Positions 29,947-36,922 of a stretch of 64,000 nt of DNA are shown here, in pieces; within the stretch, counting starts at the first letter, position 1; every line of letters begins with the position of its first letter. Origin of the DNA: Burkholderia metallica (GTDB taxonomy: Bacteria > Pseudomonadota > Gammaproteobacteria > Burkholderiales > Burkholderiaceae); the NCBI RefSeq assembly GCF_902832845.1, contig NZ_CADFDB010000007.1, positions 337,543 through 401,542 of the forward strand. The letters are read 5' to 3'. Both the position numbers and the translations under genes were made by a program. The notes under the pieces are model-generated. The model was not told where the DNA came from. It did no database searches and saw only the letters and a program-made list of their open reading frames with translations.

Positions 29947-30537
29947 TTAGATGGAATTGGCGGAGGCCGCCTCCGCCTTCCGTGCCTTCTTACGGCTGCG
30001 CGTGCGCGGAACCTGCCGGATGGTGTCGGGCATGAGGGAGCACGGATAGTCCATCTCGTAGCAGTCCCCCTGCTTCAGGCCCAGGAGCAGCGCTCCAACG
30101 TCGTAGTCGTAGCCGTGCTCCCTGTCCCGGAGGTGAAACCCGCGATGCATGGGCGCTCGGATTTCGCCGTGCTCGCCTCGGGTCCATCGGCGGCGGCCAA
30201 TGCCCATTACGTAGCGGAGCCAGTGGAAATCCCAGAGAGCCACGCGGACGCTCTGGGTCGAGTCGACCAGGGGGACTTCGACATGATCGTCCCGGAACCT
30301 CAGGGGGCGTTGCTTGCGCTCCTTGCCGTCAGCACATTGAATTGCGGCCTCGGCCAGTGCCCCTTGGGAGGCTCCGGTTTGCGGGATGGTCTCGATACGG
30401 CGCGTGCGTCGCTTGGACATCATCGGCTTCTCTGCAGCGGCCAATGCTGCTAGGGCGCCCGCCCTCTGGGCTTGAGTGAATATGGGGCGCGGCTTACGCG
30501 TGCGCGTCTCAGCGCAACTGATAGTTGCCAAGGTCAT
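29947..30537 (-). CDS. Hypothetical phage-like protein
   Basis: The product has 196 aa. It has a basic N-terminal region (KRRTRRIETIPQTGASQGAL), a central DFHWLRYVMGIGRRRWTRGE segment, and a Lys/Arg/Ala-rich tail. No family is recognised. Its ATG overlaps the stop codon of the preceding 57-aa gene (ATGA), so translation is coupled. Size and position suit a phage structural or accessory gene. Confidence 0.65.
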   Translation of the reverse strand: MTLATISCAETRTRKPRPIFTQAQRAGALAALAAAEKPMMSKRRTRRIETIPQTGASQGALAEAAIQCADGKERKQRPLRFRDDHVEVPLVDSTQSVRVALWDFHWLRYVMGIGRRRWTRGEHGEIRAPMHRGFHLRDREHGYDYDVGALLLGLKQGDCYEMDYPCSLMPDTIRQVPRTRSRKKARKAEAASANSI

Positions 30538-30707
30538 GCCGGTACAGCGTCAGCCGGAAGCGTCGAGCCGACAACTACGGGCGAGTGGTACCGGTAGGCG
30601 GTCTCGCCGGGTTGAGTCGAGCGCACACCCATGTCGGCCTCGTCTACCAGCAGCATTGCAGTTACCGTGTTGGCGGCGTCGGCCAGAATGATGAAGGGGT
30701 AATCCAT
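30534..30707 (-). CDS. Small 57-aa phage-like protein
   Basis: The frame runs from ATG (30707) to TGA (30534): MDYPFIILADAANTVTAMLL, then VDEADMGVRSTQPGETAYRY and a short hydrophobic end. It fits exactly between its neighbours: 11 nt after the upstream stop and overlapping the next ATG by four bases. That packing supports a real gene. Function is unknown. Confidence 0.65.
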   Translation of the reverse strand: MDYPFIILADAANTVTAMLLVDEADMGVRSTQPGETAYRYHSPVVVGSTLPADAVPA

Positions 30708-30718
30708 GTGTTCTATCG

Positions 30719-31048
30719 TTAGAGCGCCTTGCGGCGCGGATGGTGTCGGGATAGACCCGTGCTATCGCGGGGCCGCTCGGGCCGTCTCTGGCGGTCCGTA
30801 GGCGCGACCACGAACGGCACTAGCTCGGGCTTGGCCTCAGCAGGCAAGGCGGCCCACATGCTGCGCATGCGGTCCCGGAATGCTCCGGGATTCAGGTCGT
30901 AGGCTTCTTGAGTGAGCCGGTAAGCGTTGAGCCGCTCCGGCCCGTCGGGGGATGCCATCAGGACGGCATGGGCCATCTCGTGCCGCTCGGCGGGTTCTCT
31001 CGGGTCCGACAGGAACAGGTGCCGCACGGCGGCGGCGTAGGTAGTCAT
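30719..31048 (-). CDS. Hypothetical phage-like protein
   Basis: The product has 109 aa from the ATG at 31048, four nt after the upstream stop. It is helical with MTTYAAAVRHLFLSDPREPA and a basic, Arg/Pro-rich C-terminus. The pattern of a His in ERHEMAHAVLMAS recalls a metal site but no known protease motif is complete. It is part of the tightly packed leftward operon. Confidence 0.65.
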   Translation of the reverse strand: MTTYAAAVRHLFLSDPREPAERHEMAHAVLMASPDGPERLNAYRLTQEAYDLNPGAFRDRMRSMWAALPAEAKPELVPFVVAPTDRQRRPERPRDSTGLSRHHPRRKAL

Positions 31049-31052
31049 GAGG

Positions 31053-31469
31053 TCAGTAGCGGACCATGACTTCGCCGGGACGCGCAATGATGCCGGGGTT
31101 CTGCAATTCGATCTCGGACCAGCTAAGTCCGCCCCAGGTTGCCTCCGACCGTTTAACCAGCGGCTTCGGGTATACGGTCAGCGGATCGCCGGACTTATCA
31201 GCGGGTGCGCTGTAAATCTTCGCGGCAGACCTGAACTCCTCAATGCGCACGGAGACGGTCTGGGCCGCATCGGCATCCCAAGGATTCGCTTCGAGGCGCT
31301 TTGCAGCGAACCGGATTTCCTCGGCTCTGCGCGTCTGGGAGGGCACTGCGGCCATCGCATCAGCGACCTTCAGCAATTCTGCTACGGGGGCTTTGGAGCG
31401 TCGGGCAGCCTCAAGCATCTCCGCGAGCTCGGCGGCCCCCAGGGGCGCGGGGTTGGTCTGTTTGGTCAT
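31053..31469 (-). CDS. Hypothetical phage-like protein
   Basis: The product has 138 aa. The first half is helical and Ala/Glu-rich (AAELAEMLEAARRSKAPVAE), and the second half has YPKPLVKRSEATWGGLSWSE. No family is recognised. It is in the same operon, four nt upstream of the next start. Confidence 0.65.
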   Translation of the reverse strand: MTKQTNPAPLGAAELAEMLEAARRSKAPVAELLKVADAMAAVPSQTRRAEEIRFAAKRLEANPWDADAAQTVSVRIEEFRSAAKIYSAPADKSGDPLTVYPKPLVKRSEATWGGLSWSEIELQNPGIIARPGEVMVRY

Positions 31470-31498
31470 GGTGTCGTATTCAGTTGGATGGGACTTGA

Positions 31499-31906
31499 TT
31501 ACAGGTGGGGCGTGCTGCTGCCTTCGGGTCCCGCGACGTTCGCGCCGTACTTCGCGGCCAGGTAGTCGCGGATAGCTGCGGTGTCCTCGGGGCTCGGCGC
31601 GAAGGCGCTGGCGTTCGGGGTGCTGTTCTTGGGGTCGCCGCTGCGAACTGCCTGGACGACCTCTGCACGATCTGCATGGCTCAGGGTCGCTGGATCATTG
31701 AACGGCAGCATCTTTCCGTTGCGGTCCACAATCGGCCGCCCTTCGTGATCTGCTGCGACGAATCGGCCGTCGTCCAGTTGAACGATGTGCGGGACATCGT
31801 AAGTGTGGGCATAAACACGGACGGGACCGGCATTATGGAAGCCGCCAGCGCGGCGACGGTCGAGCATGTCGGGCGTGTTGCCGTTGCTGTCAATGAGGAA
31901 AGGCAT
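31499..31906 (-). CDS. Hypothetical phage-like protein
   Basis: The product has 135 aa. The beta-rich start MPFLIDSNGNTPDMLDRRRA is followed by YDVPHIVQLDDGRFVAADHE and a polar tail with FAPSPEDTAAIRDYLAAKYG. Ribosome site AAGGAACACC precedes the ATG. It starts a sub-block after a 389-nt gap, so a promoter probably lies upstream. Confidence 0.65.
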   Translation of the reverse strand: MPFLIDSNGNTPDMLDRRRAGGFHNAGPVRVYAHTYDVPHIVQLDDGRFVAADHEGRPIVDRNGKMLPFNDPATLSHADRAEVVQAVRSGDPKNSTPNASAFAPSPEDTAAIRDYLAAKYGANVAGPEGSSTPHL

Positions 31907-32295
31907 GGTTTGGTGTTCCTTGTAGGTTGGATTGGGTTGGAAGATGGAGCCAGGGGGCGACTACAGCGTCCCTGAGCGGCTCCGATGGATTCGGTAGCAT
32001 TAAGTAGTCCAATATATTTCCGAGGCAGCATGGGATGTCTCAGGCGATGCCACTCATTGATAAACAATGAGGCTATCTTTAATGGGGGCTATGTGCTGCT
32101 ACATTAGCGACGGCATATGCAAGCCTTGCTGCCCCACCTCCTAGCTAATCATAGGGACGGCCCCGGTGCTCTCTACCTGTGCTGATTTATTCGGCCACTG
32201 GGCCGCCCATGTCGTCGGGATTTGGGCGGGGGCGATGAGAGGCGCACTGGCAGCCTCGTTAGGTCCGGAGTTAACGAGCAGTGGCGCGGGACGTC
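31907..32295. other. 389-nt gap inside the phage-like operon
   Basis: No confident gene is seen here. It contains one copy of a repeated 20-nt motif (32173-32192) and a 7-bp hairpin CTCATTG-ATAAA-CAATGAG (around 32052-32073). Local AT content rises near the hairpin. A 60-codon frame with a TTG start crosses the motif but is weak. Confidence 0.5.
32173..32192 (-). promoter_or_regulatory. Repeated motif, copy A
   Basis: Minus strand GAATAAATCAGCACAGGTAG. Two further copies (33291-33311 and 33256-33276) share the core. It lies about 270 nt before the 31906 gene start. Function is unknown; see findings. Confidence 0.55.
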
Positions 32296-32844
32296 TCAGC
32301 GGCTCAGGGGGTGCTGTGCGCAAGCCGCAGACGGATGCTTGAGCTTCTCTCGACGGATGTACATGTGCAGCATGAGATCATGGGCCGCCATATCCTTTCC
32401 TGCTGCCATGCCGCGCTCGAAGCGGGCCAGTAGGTCAGTGGCGCTCAGGTCATTCTTTCGGACGTTGCAGGTCCCGCAGAGATACGCGACGTTCCCCGGC
32501 TTGTACGGTAGCGCGGTGTCGATACGGTCCAGATGCAGCGACAGGAAATCGGACGGACGATTACCGCAGCATGCGCATTGGCCGGTCTGGATGGAGTCGA
32601 GAAAATCCGGCGTCAAGTTGACGACAGGACCACGCCTGCGGGCGTCGCGTATGTCATTGGACGCCCAATTGTCCCGGTGATAGCTGGCCTGATACTCCCG
32701 GCGCTTATCGCGGTTGGCTACGTAATAGCGGGCCTGGCAAGCCTTGCACGGGCCGCATAGCCCATCGCGGCTCGCAGCATTCCGGCTGAATTCACTGCGC
32801 GGCTTGGTCTCGCCGCATTTGTTGCAGCCTTTGGACTCGATCAT
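32296..32844 (-). CDS. HNH-type endonuclease-like zinc protein
   Basis: The product has 182 aa. Two CxxC pairs at the N-terminus (CNKCG; CGPCKAC) resemble a zinc ribbon. The nuclease part has CACCG, LSLHLDRID and GNVAYLCGTCNVRKND, the usual HNH-family order of Cys pair, His-x-x-Arg-Ile-Asp and Asn/Cys pair. Free-standing HNH proteins in phages are commonly homing nucleases or packaging nucleases. Its start overlaps the next upstream gene by four bases. Confidence 0.75.
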   Translation of the reverse strand: MIESKGCNKCGETKPRSEFSRNAASRDGLCGPCKACQARYYVANRDKRREYQASYHRDNWASNDIRDARRRGPVVNLTPDFLDSIQTGQCACCGNRPSDFLSLHLDRIDTALPYKPGNVAYLCGTCNVRKNDLSATDLLARFERGMAAGKDMAAHDLMLHMYIRREKLKHPSAACAQHPLSR

Positions 32845-33140
32845 TGTTTGCGTCCAGCAATGCTTCGGGCGATGGCTTGCTCCCGGAGATGCTCGGCGGC
32901 GTCGCGGGCTTTCTTGCGCTCACGTTGGTCCTTGCGTAGTGCTGCGGCTGCCGTCGGGTTCGCCGCGTATCGCTTGCGCTTCTCAGTCGTCACACATTCA
33001 ATGCAGCGAGCCGCGTAGCGCGAGCGGAGCTTGGGGCTAACGCTCTTGTCCTCATAGAACGCCGTGATTGGCAAGAGCCGCCTGCAACAGCGGCATACGC
33101 GTTGCGTCGGTAGGGATGGGTTGGTCGGGAGGTATCTCAT
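32841..33140 (-). CDS. Small zinc-finger-like protein
   Basis: The product has 99 aa. CRCCRRLLPITAFYEDK and CIECVTTEKRKRY give two Cys pairs like the first half of the following HNH protein; a basic helical tail follows. It overlaps the HNH gene by four bases (ATGA), so the two are translationally coupled and may form one functional unit. The domain resemblance is from motif only. Confidence 0.65.
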   Translation of the reverse strand: MRYLPTNPSLPTQRVCRCCRRLLPITAFYEDKSVSPKLRSRYAARCIECVTTEKRKRYAANPTAAAALRKDQRERKKARDAAEHLREQAIARSIAGRKQ

Positions 33141-33206
33141 GGGGATGTCGTTTCAGCAAAAAGCAGAGGTGCGCAAATGCTCGCGCTTACAGAGAATGCG
33201 CTGAAA

Positions 33207-33232
33207 AAGAAAAACCCCGCTCGATGGCGGGG
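33207..33232 (-). terminator. Terminator within the phage-like block
   Basis: On the minus strand, CCCCGC-CATCGA-GCGGGG is followed by TTTTTCTTTTTC. It separates the 34645-33306 gene group from the 33140 group. Confidence 0.82.
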
Positions 33233-33255
33233 TGTCGTTGCCCGGTTAGGGCCTA

Positions 33256-33276
33256 CTACCTTGTGCGGAGTTAATC
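33256..33276 (-). promoter_or_regulatory. Repeated motif, copy C
   Basis: The minus strand begins GATTAACTCCGCACAAGG and ends TAG. It lies 24 nt upstream of the terminator at 33207-33232. It is the most diverged of the three copies. Confidence 0.5.
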
Positions 33277-33290
33277 GCGTCTAGGGTCTT

Positions 33291-33311
33291 CTACCCTGTG
33301 CTGATTTATTC
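33291..33311 (-). promoter_or_regulatory. Repeated motif, copy B
   Basis: The minus strand begins GAATAAATCAGCACAGGG and ends TAG. It overlaps the stop codon of the 33707-33306 gene. A short AGGGT/ACCCT hairpin lies beside it. Confidence 0.55.
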
Positions 33312-33707
33312 CGCGAACCCGTATTGATGCGCCAAGTCCGGGTCTAGCGGCGCGAGCATCTCGACCACCAGAGTCTTATGGAGGATTTCCTCGGAGGCCT
33401 GGTGACGCGTGTGGCTCTCGATGCCTGCGGCTGCCAGAATGGCCTCCTGTTGAACCACAACGGCGGCTCCTGCGGCACGGAGGTCCCGACGACTCGCGCG
33501 GACGCCGTCAGCGTTCAGCAGCCGCGCTGCGGTGTCCGCTGCTCGATTGAGAACGGGCACGATATGCGCCGGGGTAGCTCGTAGTGCGGCCTGGCGCTTG
33601 CCCCTCAATGCCGCTGCTGCGGGGCCTGCTGCATCAATCAGCTTCGCCTCCACGTCGGCGGGAATGCGGTAGGCGTGGATAGTTTGTTGCGCATTCTTTT
33701 TCTGCAT
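33306..33707 (-). CDS. Hypothetical phage-like protein
   Basis: The product has 133 aa. It is Ala-rich and helical (DVEAKLIDAAGPAAAALRGK; VLNRAADTAARLLNADGVRA), with a moderately basic first half and DLAHQYGFAE at the end. No known family is recognised. It is codirectional with the recombinase group and ends before the terminator. Confidence 0.6.
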   Translation of the reverse strand: MQKKNAQQTIHAYRIPADVEAKLIDAAGPAAAALRGKRQAALRATPAHIVPVLNRAADTAARLLNADGVRASRRDLRAAGAAVVVQQEAILAAAGIESHTRHQASEEILHKTLVVEMLAPLDPDLAHQYGFAE

Positions 33708-33734
33708 GGTCTCTGCACCTTGTTGATAGGGGCG

Positions 33735-34028
33735 TTACTGCCGCTCGGCGGTCGCCTCGCTCATGGCTGAATCCAGGGCGGCGTACTGCATCTCCAGGGC
33801 GTCCAGTTCCTTAGCGAGCCGCAGCATCTGGTCTTCCATCGACGCAGCCCAATGCAGCGCGAGTTCTCCAGACGGCATGCTGGCAACACCCCCGCGAGCA
33901 AAGGTAAGGGAGAGACCCGACGCTGCCCGTTCGCTTTCCGATTTCGCGAGCCACGAATGATCGCCGCTCAACCCGGCGTGAGAGAACGCGATGCGGGCAC
34001 GAATCAGCTGTGTATGCGCTCCGATCAT
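33735..34028 (-). CDS. Hypothetical phage-like protein
   Basis: The product has 97 aa. The second half is helical (LHWAASMEDQMLRLAKELDA, then LEMQYAALDSAMSEA) and looks like a short coiled coil. Its start overlaps the recombinase stop by four bases (ATGA), indicating coupling to it. Function is unknown. Confidence 0.6.
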   Translation of the reverse strand: MIGAHTQLIRARIAFSHAGLSGDHSWLAKSESERAASGLSLTFARGGVASMPSGELALHWAASMEDQMLRLAKELDALEMQYAALDSAMSEATAERQ

Positions 34029-34645
34029 TTGGCAGCCTCCTCTGGGTTGGCGGCACTAGCGGAATTCAATGCGCGGGAGATGGTGGCAAGTCCTACGCCG
34101 AAGTGTTCCGCGAGAGATCGCACGGAGCCGCCGTGTTCCGCGTGATACGCCCTCACTTCTGCGTAATCCACGGCGTGCTTCCGCCCCTTGTATTTGCCTT
34201 CAGCTTTGGCTACGGCTATCCCTCGCGCCTGCATCTCGCGCCGGTTCAGATAGTCCGCCGCGCCCTGCGCCGCCATGAACGCTAATAGCGCATCGCGAAT
34301 CCCGAGCCTCAATGGGTCGGTCTCTTGCCCGTCGAACGCCATACCGTTGAGCGTGCATTCAACCCGAACGCCCTTCTTCATCAGGCGTTGCATGGTCTCG
34401 TGTAGTTCGTCGTAGCGCCGCGAGATGCGGTCGAGCCAGCGAACCACCAGGACTCCGCCTTTGCGAAGGTCGCGCTCTACGTGCTGCCACTGTTCACGTT
34501 CGGACGGTGGCACGTGATACCCGCTCCCCCCCTCATCTATGAACACATCGTCAGCGGCTATGCCCTGGGCGGCTGCGTCGGCGTACTGGCTCGCAGCCGT
34601 CTGTCCGTCGAGCGTGGATACACGTCCGTAGTAGATACGTCTCAT
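34025..34645 (-). CDS. Serine recombinase (resolvase/invertase family)
   Basis: The 206-aa small serine recombinase has catalytic Ser10 in YYGRVSTLDGQ and a typical middle with VVRWLDRISRRYDELHETMQ. An E-helix (LAFMAAQGAADYLNRREMQA) precedes a C-terminal HTH with GSVRSLAEHFGVGLATISRA. The protein could resolve or invert DNA within the island, or control a switch. It is preceded by a strong promoter and inverted repeats that could be its own binding sites. It is the first gene of the leftward phage-like block. Confidence 0.9.
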   Translation of the reverse strand: MRRIYYGRVSTLDGQTAASQYADAAAQGIAADDVFIDEGGSGYHVPPSEREQWQHVERDLRKGGVLVVRWLDRISRRYDELHETMQRLMKKGVRVECTLNGMAFDGQETDPLRLGIRDALLAFMAAQGAADYLNRREMQARGIAVAKAEGKYKGRKHAVDYAEVRAYHAEHGGSVRSLAEHFGVGLATISRALNSASAANPEEAAK

Positions 34646-34659
34646 GTGCTACGTAACCT

Positions 34660-34724
34660 CGTTCCGTTGAAGTGGTGTTTCGAATTATCCAGCGTTCCGA
34701 AAATCTGTCAACTTCAACGGAACG
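34660..34724. repeat. Symmetric repeats around the recombinase promoter
   Basis: A perfect 14-bp inverted repeat, CGTTCCGTTGAAGT (34660-34673) and ACTTCAACGGAACG (34711-34724), surrounds the promoter. The core CGTTCCG recurs at 34693-34699, and CGGAACG at 34767-34773. These may be subsites of a res-type recombination site or an operator for autoregulation. Confidence 0.65.
34683..34711 (-). promoter_or_regulatory. Promoter of the serine recombinase block
   Basis: Minus-strand TTGACA (34706-34711), a 17-bp spacer, and ATAATT (34683-34688). The inverted repeat covers its -35 end and the region just past the start, so bound protein would block it. Confidence 0.65.
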
Positions 34725-35187
34725 GAAGCGAATGGCCGTTGCGCGTTCGCTACAGGTATACCCAAACGGAACGAATTCAAATAGCGGCAGAACATGGCTA
34801 AAGGCCTCCGCGCCTGGACCCGCACCAAAGCTACCGCCGCCGAGCAGCAGCGGTGGCGTGCAGTGGGTGAAGCGCCATGGGTGCGGCGCAGGCCCGGAAG
34901 AAAAACGCGCTCGCCAACTCCGCCGATCCCGCGTCCTCCCCGACCTGCGCCAGGATTGCTTCATCCGGCCTGGGAAACGCCGGGGAGGCCATGGGGGGAT
35001 TTTGGCTCGCGCGGCCGGGGACACCTTGTCACACATTTCTGGGAGAAAAATGAGCACGCGTGGTTCACATCTCCCCATTTTCGCGAAGTCCGACGACTCT
35101 ACATATGGAACCCACGAAACCCCATGCGGACTTCACGAACAATTACAGCACACATAGAATGCAGCACAGCACTCATACGGACATCCT
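34725..35187. other. Divergent intergenic region with decayed coding signal
   Basis: This lies between the recombinase and the HEPN gene. A GC-rich part (about 34795-35050) has coding-like codons in two plus-strand frames in succession: MAKGLRAWTRTKATAAEQQR, then a frame opening MGAAQARKKNALANS. No frame gives a recognisable full protein, so it may be a frameshifted remnant. The AT-rich part just before 35188 suits a promoter for the HEPN gene. Confidence 0.4.
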
Positions 35188-36468
35188 ATGTCAAATTCCC
35201 CGCGCCCCGCCCCGCCTCAAGAACCGGAACTTAATCAGCTGCTCACAGCAGCTCTTGAGCAAATCGAATCGACTCGATATCCAAACGTCGAGATGTCAAT
35301 CCTCGATGCGATAAAAAGTAACGATCTCGACGTTTGGCTTAGTGCAGTCAATCATATTCATAAATTAGCGAAAGGGATCAAAGAGGCCCTCGTTAATGAT
35401 GATCGCTTCGTCGGCGACACAGTAAAAATGATGCATAGTGGCCTAGGCGGAGCAACAGGCTTCTACCCCCACTTTGTGGATCAGCTTTTAATACGACGCG
35501 CCGTCATCACAGGTTCTGCCGATGGGGCAATTCGCTGGCTCGCCAAGGTCCTCAATAGCACCCACGCAACTGGCAAGCTAATCTTAGCGCTTTGGGGCGT
35601 TCCGGTCGAAAAGCCAATTCAATTGACTGACAGCATCTCAATCGTTCCTTTTGACGACATTCCCGACAGCGATCAAAAGAGAATAATTGGCGAACACACT
35701 CACCGCATGAACGGAATTGTCGCATCAGCCCTCGACTTTGTACCACCAAAATCTGCCCTCGTTACCAGCCGTACAATTTCGCCAATTATTTATGATGCAG
35801 ACAACACACATTTAAACGTCGAATCCTATATCAAAGACCATGACTTACTGAGGGAGATTGCGCTTGTTCTCACAGTTATCGGCCCTCGCGCATCGCTGCC
35901 CTCTTTGCTGTGGTTTACGTTTGACGACCCTGATTTTGAATTGGGCTCATTTCGCACGACTCCATTGACCGAGATAGTACCTACCCGCCCAATCGATTAT
36001 CCAAATCTCGATCCCAACGAAGCTAAAGAGGTCGTCGGCGCATACCTCCAACTTGCACCCGATGTCCGCCGCCACATCAATGTCGCGCTTGAAAGAATCA
36101 ATCAGGCACAACGACGCGGAAATGTTGGAGATCGAGCTGTCGAACTTGCAACCGCATTTGAAACGCTTGTAGGCGATGGTGACAAGAATGAAATGACGCA
36201 CAAAGTAAAAGTTCGAACGGTGAGGATGCTAGGCGGATCGATCGATGAGCGAAGCATTAACGCGACGATAATCAACAAGGCCTATTCAATACGAAGCACT
36301 CTAGTTCACACTGGCCGAGTCAACCCCGAATCGACCGAAACGATTAACGGAGAAAGACTACCAGTCTCCGACATCATAGAACGCGCGTTGATATTGTGCG
36401 TAAAATTAACAAAATGTATGATTATGCGCGGAGAGATTCCAAGCTGGCGTATTTTTGACATTTCTTAG
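35188..36468 (+). CDS. HEPN-domain (Apea-like) protein, candidate abortive-infection RNase
   Basis: The product has 426 aa. The C-terminal 140 residues fit the Apea-like HEPN pattern: a helix ERINQAQRRGNVGDRAVELA, then FETLVGDGDKNEMTHKV, and the catalytic-type motif RSTLVHTGRV (R-x4-H). HEPN ribonucleases of this type act in anti-phage and toxin systems. The N-terminal 280 residues have no named domain. Codon and base composition are much more AT-rich than the chromosome. A small SWIM protein gene follows at 54 nt. Ribonuclease activity and defence role are inferred. Confidence 0.7.
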   Translation: MSNSPRPAPPQEPELNQLLTAALEQIESTRYPNVEMSILDAIKSNDLDVWLSAVNHIHKLAKGIKEALVNDDRFVGDTVKMMHSGLGGATGFYPHFVDQLLIRRAVITGSADGAIRWLAKVLNSTHATGKLILALWGVPVEKPIQLTDSISIVPFDDIPDSDQKRIIGEHTHRMNGIVASALDFVPPKSALVTSRTISPIIYDADNTHLNVESYIKDHDLLREIALVLTVIGPRASLPSLLWFTFDDPDFELGSFRTTPLTEIVPTRPIDYPNLDPNEAKEVVGAYLQLAPDVRRHINVALERINQAQRRGNVGDRAVELATAFETLVGDGDKNEMTHKVKVRTVRMLGGSIDERSINATIINKAYSIRSTLVHTGRVNPESTETINGERLPVSDIIERALILCVKLTKCMIMRGEIPSWRIFDIS

Positions 36469-36522
36469 CAAGTAGACGGTCAGACACGCAGACCTACGTA
36501 ACTACTCGGGGATATTGCAGGA

Positions 36523-36861
36523 ATGGAAACAATCGGCTTTCTGGTCCAGGGTTCGGCTGCGACACCCTACGAACTATCGTTCTCTAAAGACGGCAACGCG
36601 GTCACTGCATTTTGCACGTGTCCGGCTGGCGAAACCGGGACGGCATGCAAGCATCGCTTGTCGATCCTTGCCGGAGTAAAGAATGGTGTTGTCAGTGATA
36701 ACGTCGATCAGGTTCAGGTGGTCGCGTCCTGGCTCCCTGGGTCAAACCTAGAGACGCGCATGACTGAGCTAGACCAGGCGGAGAAGACGGCAGAGGCGGC
36801 AAAGAAGGCCGTGTCAGCCGCAAAGAAGCGACTGGCAGCCACAATGCTTGGCCGGGACTAA
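36523..36861 (+). CDS. Small SWIM zinc-finger protein
   Basis: The product has 112 aa. The core CTCPAGETGTACKHRL gives the SWIM pattern C-x-C-x(n)-C-x-H. A C-terminal helix rich in Ala/Lys/Glu follows (DQAEKTAEAAKKAVSAAKKR). SWIM fingers usually bind DNA or proteins. It lies just downstream of the HEPN gene on the same strand and could be its partner or neutraliser (inference). Confidence 0.7.
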   Translation: METIGFLVQGSAATPYELSFSKDGNAVTAFCTCPAGETGTACKHRLSILAGVKNGVVSDNVDQVQVVASWLPGSNLETRMTELDQAEKTAEAAKKAVSAAKKRLAATMLGRD

Positions 36862-36922
36862 CGCTCGGCCGTCGCATCGCCAGCCTCGGGCGAATTGATC
36901 CGCCCATGTCCTACCGGGCCTT

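Noticed and set aside
32141-32323. 60-codon frame with TTG start after the HNH gene
   Set aside because: Weak start, no ribosome site, Pro/Ala-rich translation, and it crosses the repeated motif; listed as noncoding.
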